Assembly: GCA_048204295.1 (NCBI GenBank)
Contig: DBFBLF010000101.1
Span: 1 to 14,408, forward strand
DNA from: Metaruminococcus_A sp900762715
GTDB taxonomy: Bacteria > Bacillota > Clostridia > Oscillospirales > Ruminococcaceae
DNA: 14,408 bases
Reading direction: 5' to 3'
The notes beneath the pieces were generated by a model. That model searched no databases. It saw only the letters and a program-made list of their open reading frames with translations, and was not told where the DNA came from. Below are positions 13,483 through 14,408 of the stretch, piece after piece (within the stretch, counting starts at the first letter, position 1; each line of letters starts with the position of its first letter). The translations under genes and the position numbers were made by a program.

Positions 13483-14307
13483 ATGCCGCTCTGGCTTCTC
13501 ATACCACTGGCCGTTTTAATCCTCGCCGCCTGCCTTTACCTTTCACTGATCGCCTCCCGGCCGGCCAAAGACTGGCGGCTCGCCCCCTTTCTCTCCTTTG
13601 ACTATGCCCACCGGGGGCTTTACACAAAAGACCAGACCGTTCCCGAAAATTCCCTGGCGGCCTTCGGGCGGGCGGTGGAACACAGTTACGGCGCTGAACT
13701 TGACGTACAGCTTTCGGCGGACGGACAAGTCGTCGTCTTCCACGACGGCAGCCTAAAGCGGATGTGCGGATTGGACAAGCCCCTAAACGCCCTGACCTAT
13801 TCGGAACTCAAAGGCCTGCCGCTTGGCCAAAGCGGGGAACGGATTCCCCTTTTCACCGAGGTCCTGGAGCTGATCGGCGGAAAAGTCCCCTTGATCATTG
13901 AGCTCAAGGCAGGCGGACGGAATTCCGAGCTCTGCCGCAAAACCTGGGAGATTTTACAAGGGTATAAAGGACCGTACTGCGTTGAATCTTTTGACCCGCG
14001 GATTGTCCGCTGGTTTAAAAAAAACGCGAAAAAGGTGGTGCGCGGGCAGCTTGCCGACCAGTACAAAAATGCGCCCTCGGTGCCCCCTTTTCTTCGGTTC
14101 CTTCTAAAAAACCTCTGCGGAAATTTTCTGGCGAAACCGCATTTTATCGCCTACCGCCACGAAGAAGCCGGGGAATGCCTCAACTTTAAACTCTGCAAAA
14201 AATGGTTTCACCTCCTCACCGTAGCCTGGACCGTCCGGGATGGAGATGACGCGGAGGCGGTCAGGAAACAATTCGACCTGATAATTTTTGAACACTTCCT
14301 CCCCTGA
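13483..14307 (+). CDS. Membrane-anchored glycerophosphodiester phosphodiesterase
   Basis: A 274-residue GDPD-family protein that hydrolyses glycerophosphodiesters to glycerol-3-phosphate and an alcohol. An N-terminal hydrophobic segment (about 2-24) should anchor it in the membrane. The catalytic blocks are 'AHRG' (H43, R44), 'PENSLAAF' (E55, N56), 'ELDVQLSADG' (E72, D74) and 'VVFHDGSLKRMCG' (H87), with 'PLIIELK' and 'ESFDP' following. The C-terminal 'VAWTVRD' matches the family's W-T-V block. The ATG at 13483 is preferred because GGAGG (13471-13475) is seven bases upstream; a TTG two codons earlier is too close. It is the second gene after the AEC permease. Confidence 0.93.
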   Translation: MPLWLLIPLAVLILAACLYLSLIASRPAKDWRLAPFLSFDYAHRGLYTKDQTVPENSLAAFGRAVEHSYGAELDVQLSADGQVVVFHDGSLKRMCGLDKPLNALTYSELKGLPLGQSGERIPLFTEVLELIGGKVPLIIELKAGGRNSELCRKTWEILQGYKGPYCVESFDPRIVRWFKKNAKKVVRGQLADQYKNAPSVPPFLRFLLKNLCGNFLAKPHFIAYRHEEAGECLNFKLCKKWFHLLTVAWTVRDGDDAEAVRKQFDLIIFEHFLP

Positions 14308-14320
14308 AACTTCGAATACC

Positions 14321-14351
14321 AAGGGCGGCCGGCATTTTCCGGCCGTCCTTT
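14321..14351 (+). terminator. Probable intrinsic terminator after GDPD gene
   Basis: A 12-bp stem with one G-U pair (14321-14332 with 14339-14350) closes a six-base CATTTT loop, with a short T-rich tail (TTTCCGTTT). It lies 13 bases beyond the stop codon. Confidence 0.75.
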
Positions 14352-14408
14352 CCGTTTATAAACCCCCTCGGATATCGCCGCTGCGCCGAATTATTTTTCT
14401 TGACAGGT

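Noticed and set aside
14400..14405. TTGACA at the window end as a -35 box
   Set aside because: The -10 region would lie beyond the window, so it cannot be supported.

Overview
The window looks like chromosomal DNA from an anaerobic low-to-mid-GC Firmicute, most likely a class Clostridia gut or rumen bacterium of the Oscillospiraceae/Ruminococcaceae type. This placement is inferred from AGGAGG-type ribosome binding sites, sigma-A-like promoters (TTGACA-17-TATAAT), use of GTG and TTG starts, AT-rich intergenic gaps between GC-rich genes, and the gene families present (DUF1653, WYL regulator, QueH, paired half-size chromate transporters, 10-TM metal permease). No rRNA, tRNA, CRISPR array, phage gene or transposase was seen.

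Left arm (1-3403), minus strand. A metal module comes first: a Fur-family regulator preceded by a 10-TM heavy-metal permease, sharing one near-consensus promoter whose start site is covered by a perfect 21-bp palindrome (probable Fur-family operator). Upstream lies a tightly overlapping four-gene cluster: YjbR/MmcQ-like protein, an unrecognised membrane protein, a DUF1653 protein and a stand-alone Smr domain.

Middle (3404-6794). A plus-strand cyclophilin with its own promoter converges on a minus-strand WYL regulator at a strong bidirectional terminator. The WYL gene is divergent from a plus-strand aldo/keto reductase. A small four-cysteine protein follows.

Centre right (6795-10582). Five closely spaced minus-strand genes form an apparent operon from one strong promoter: 2-hydroxyacid dehydrogenase, two half-size CHR transporters, the queuosine enzyme QueH, and a short-chain dehydrogenase. 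A HAD hydrolase is divergent from this operon.

Right arm (10583-14408). The HAD gene converges on a minus-strand thioredoxin gene. Upstream of thioredoxin is a tandem 74-bp repeat array whose units can be read as micro-ORFs joined by GTGA stop/start overlaps. Next is a small PQ-loop/SemiSWEET-like membrane protein, divergent from an AEC-family permease that has a perfect consensus promoter. A membrane-anchored glycerophosphodiester phosphodiesterase follows the permease, and a terminator closes the unit.

Most of the window is ordinary housekeeping and accessory metabolism. The parts most worth a second look are the Fur-family operator/permease circuit, the 74-bp tandem repeat, the palindrome over the cyclophilin -10 box, and the several corrected translation starts.
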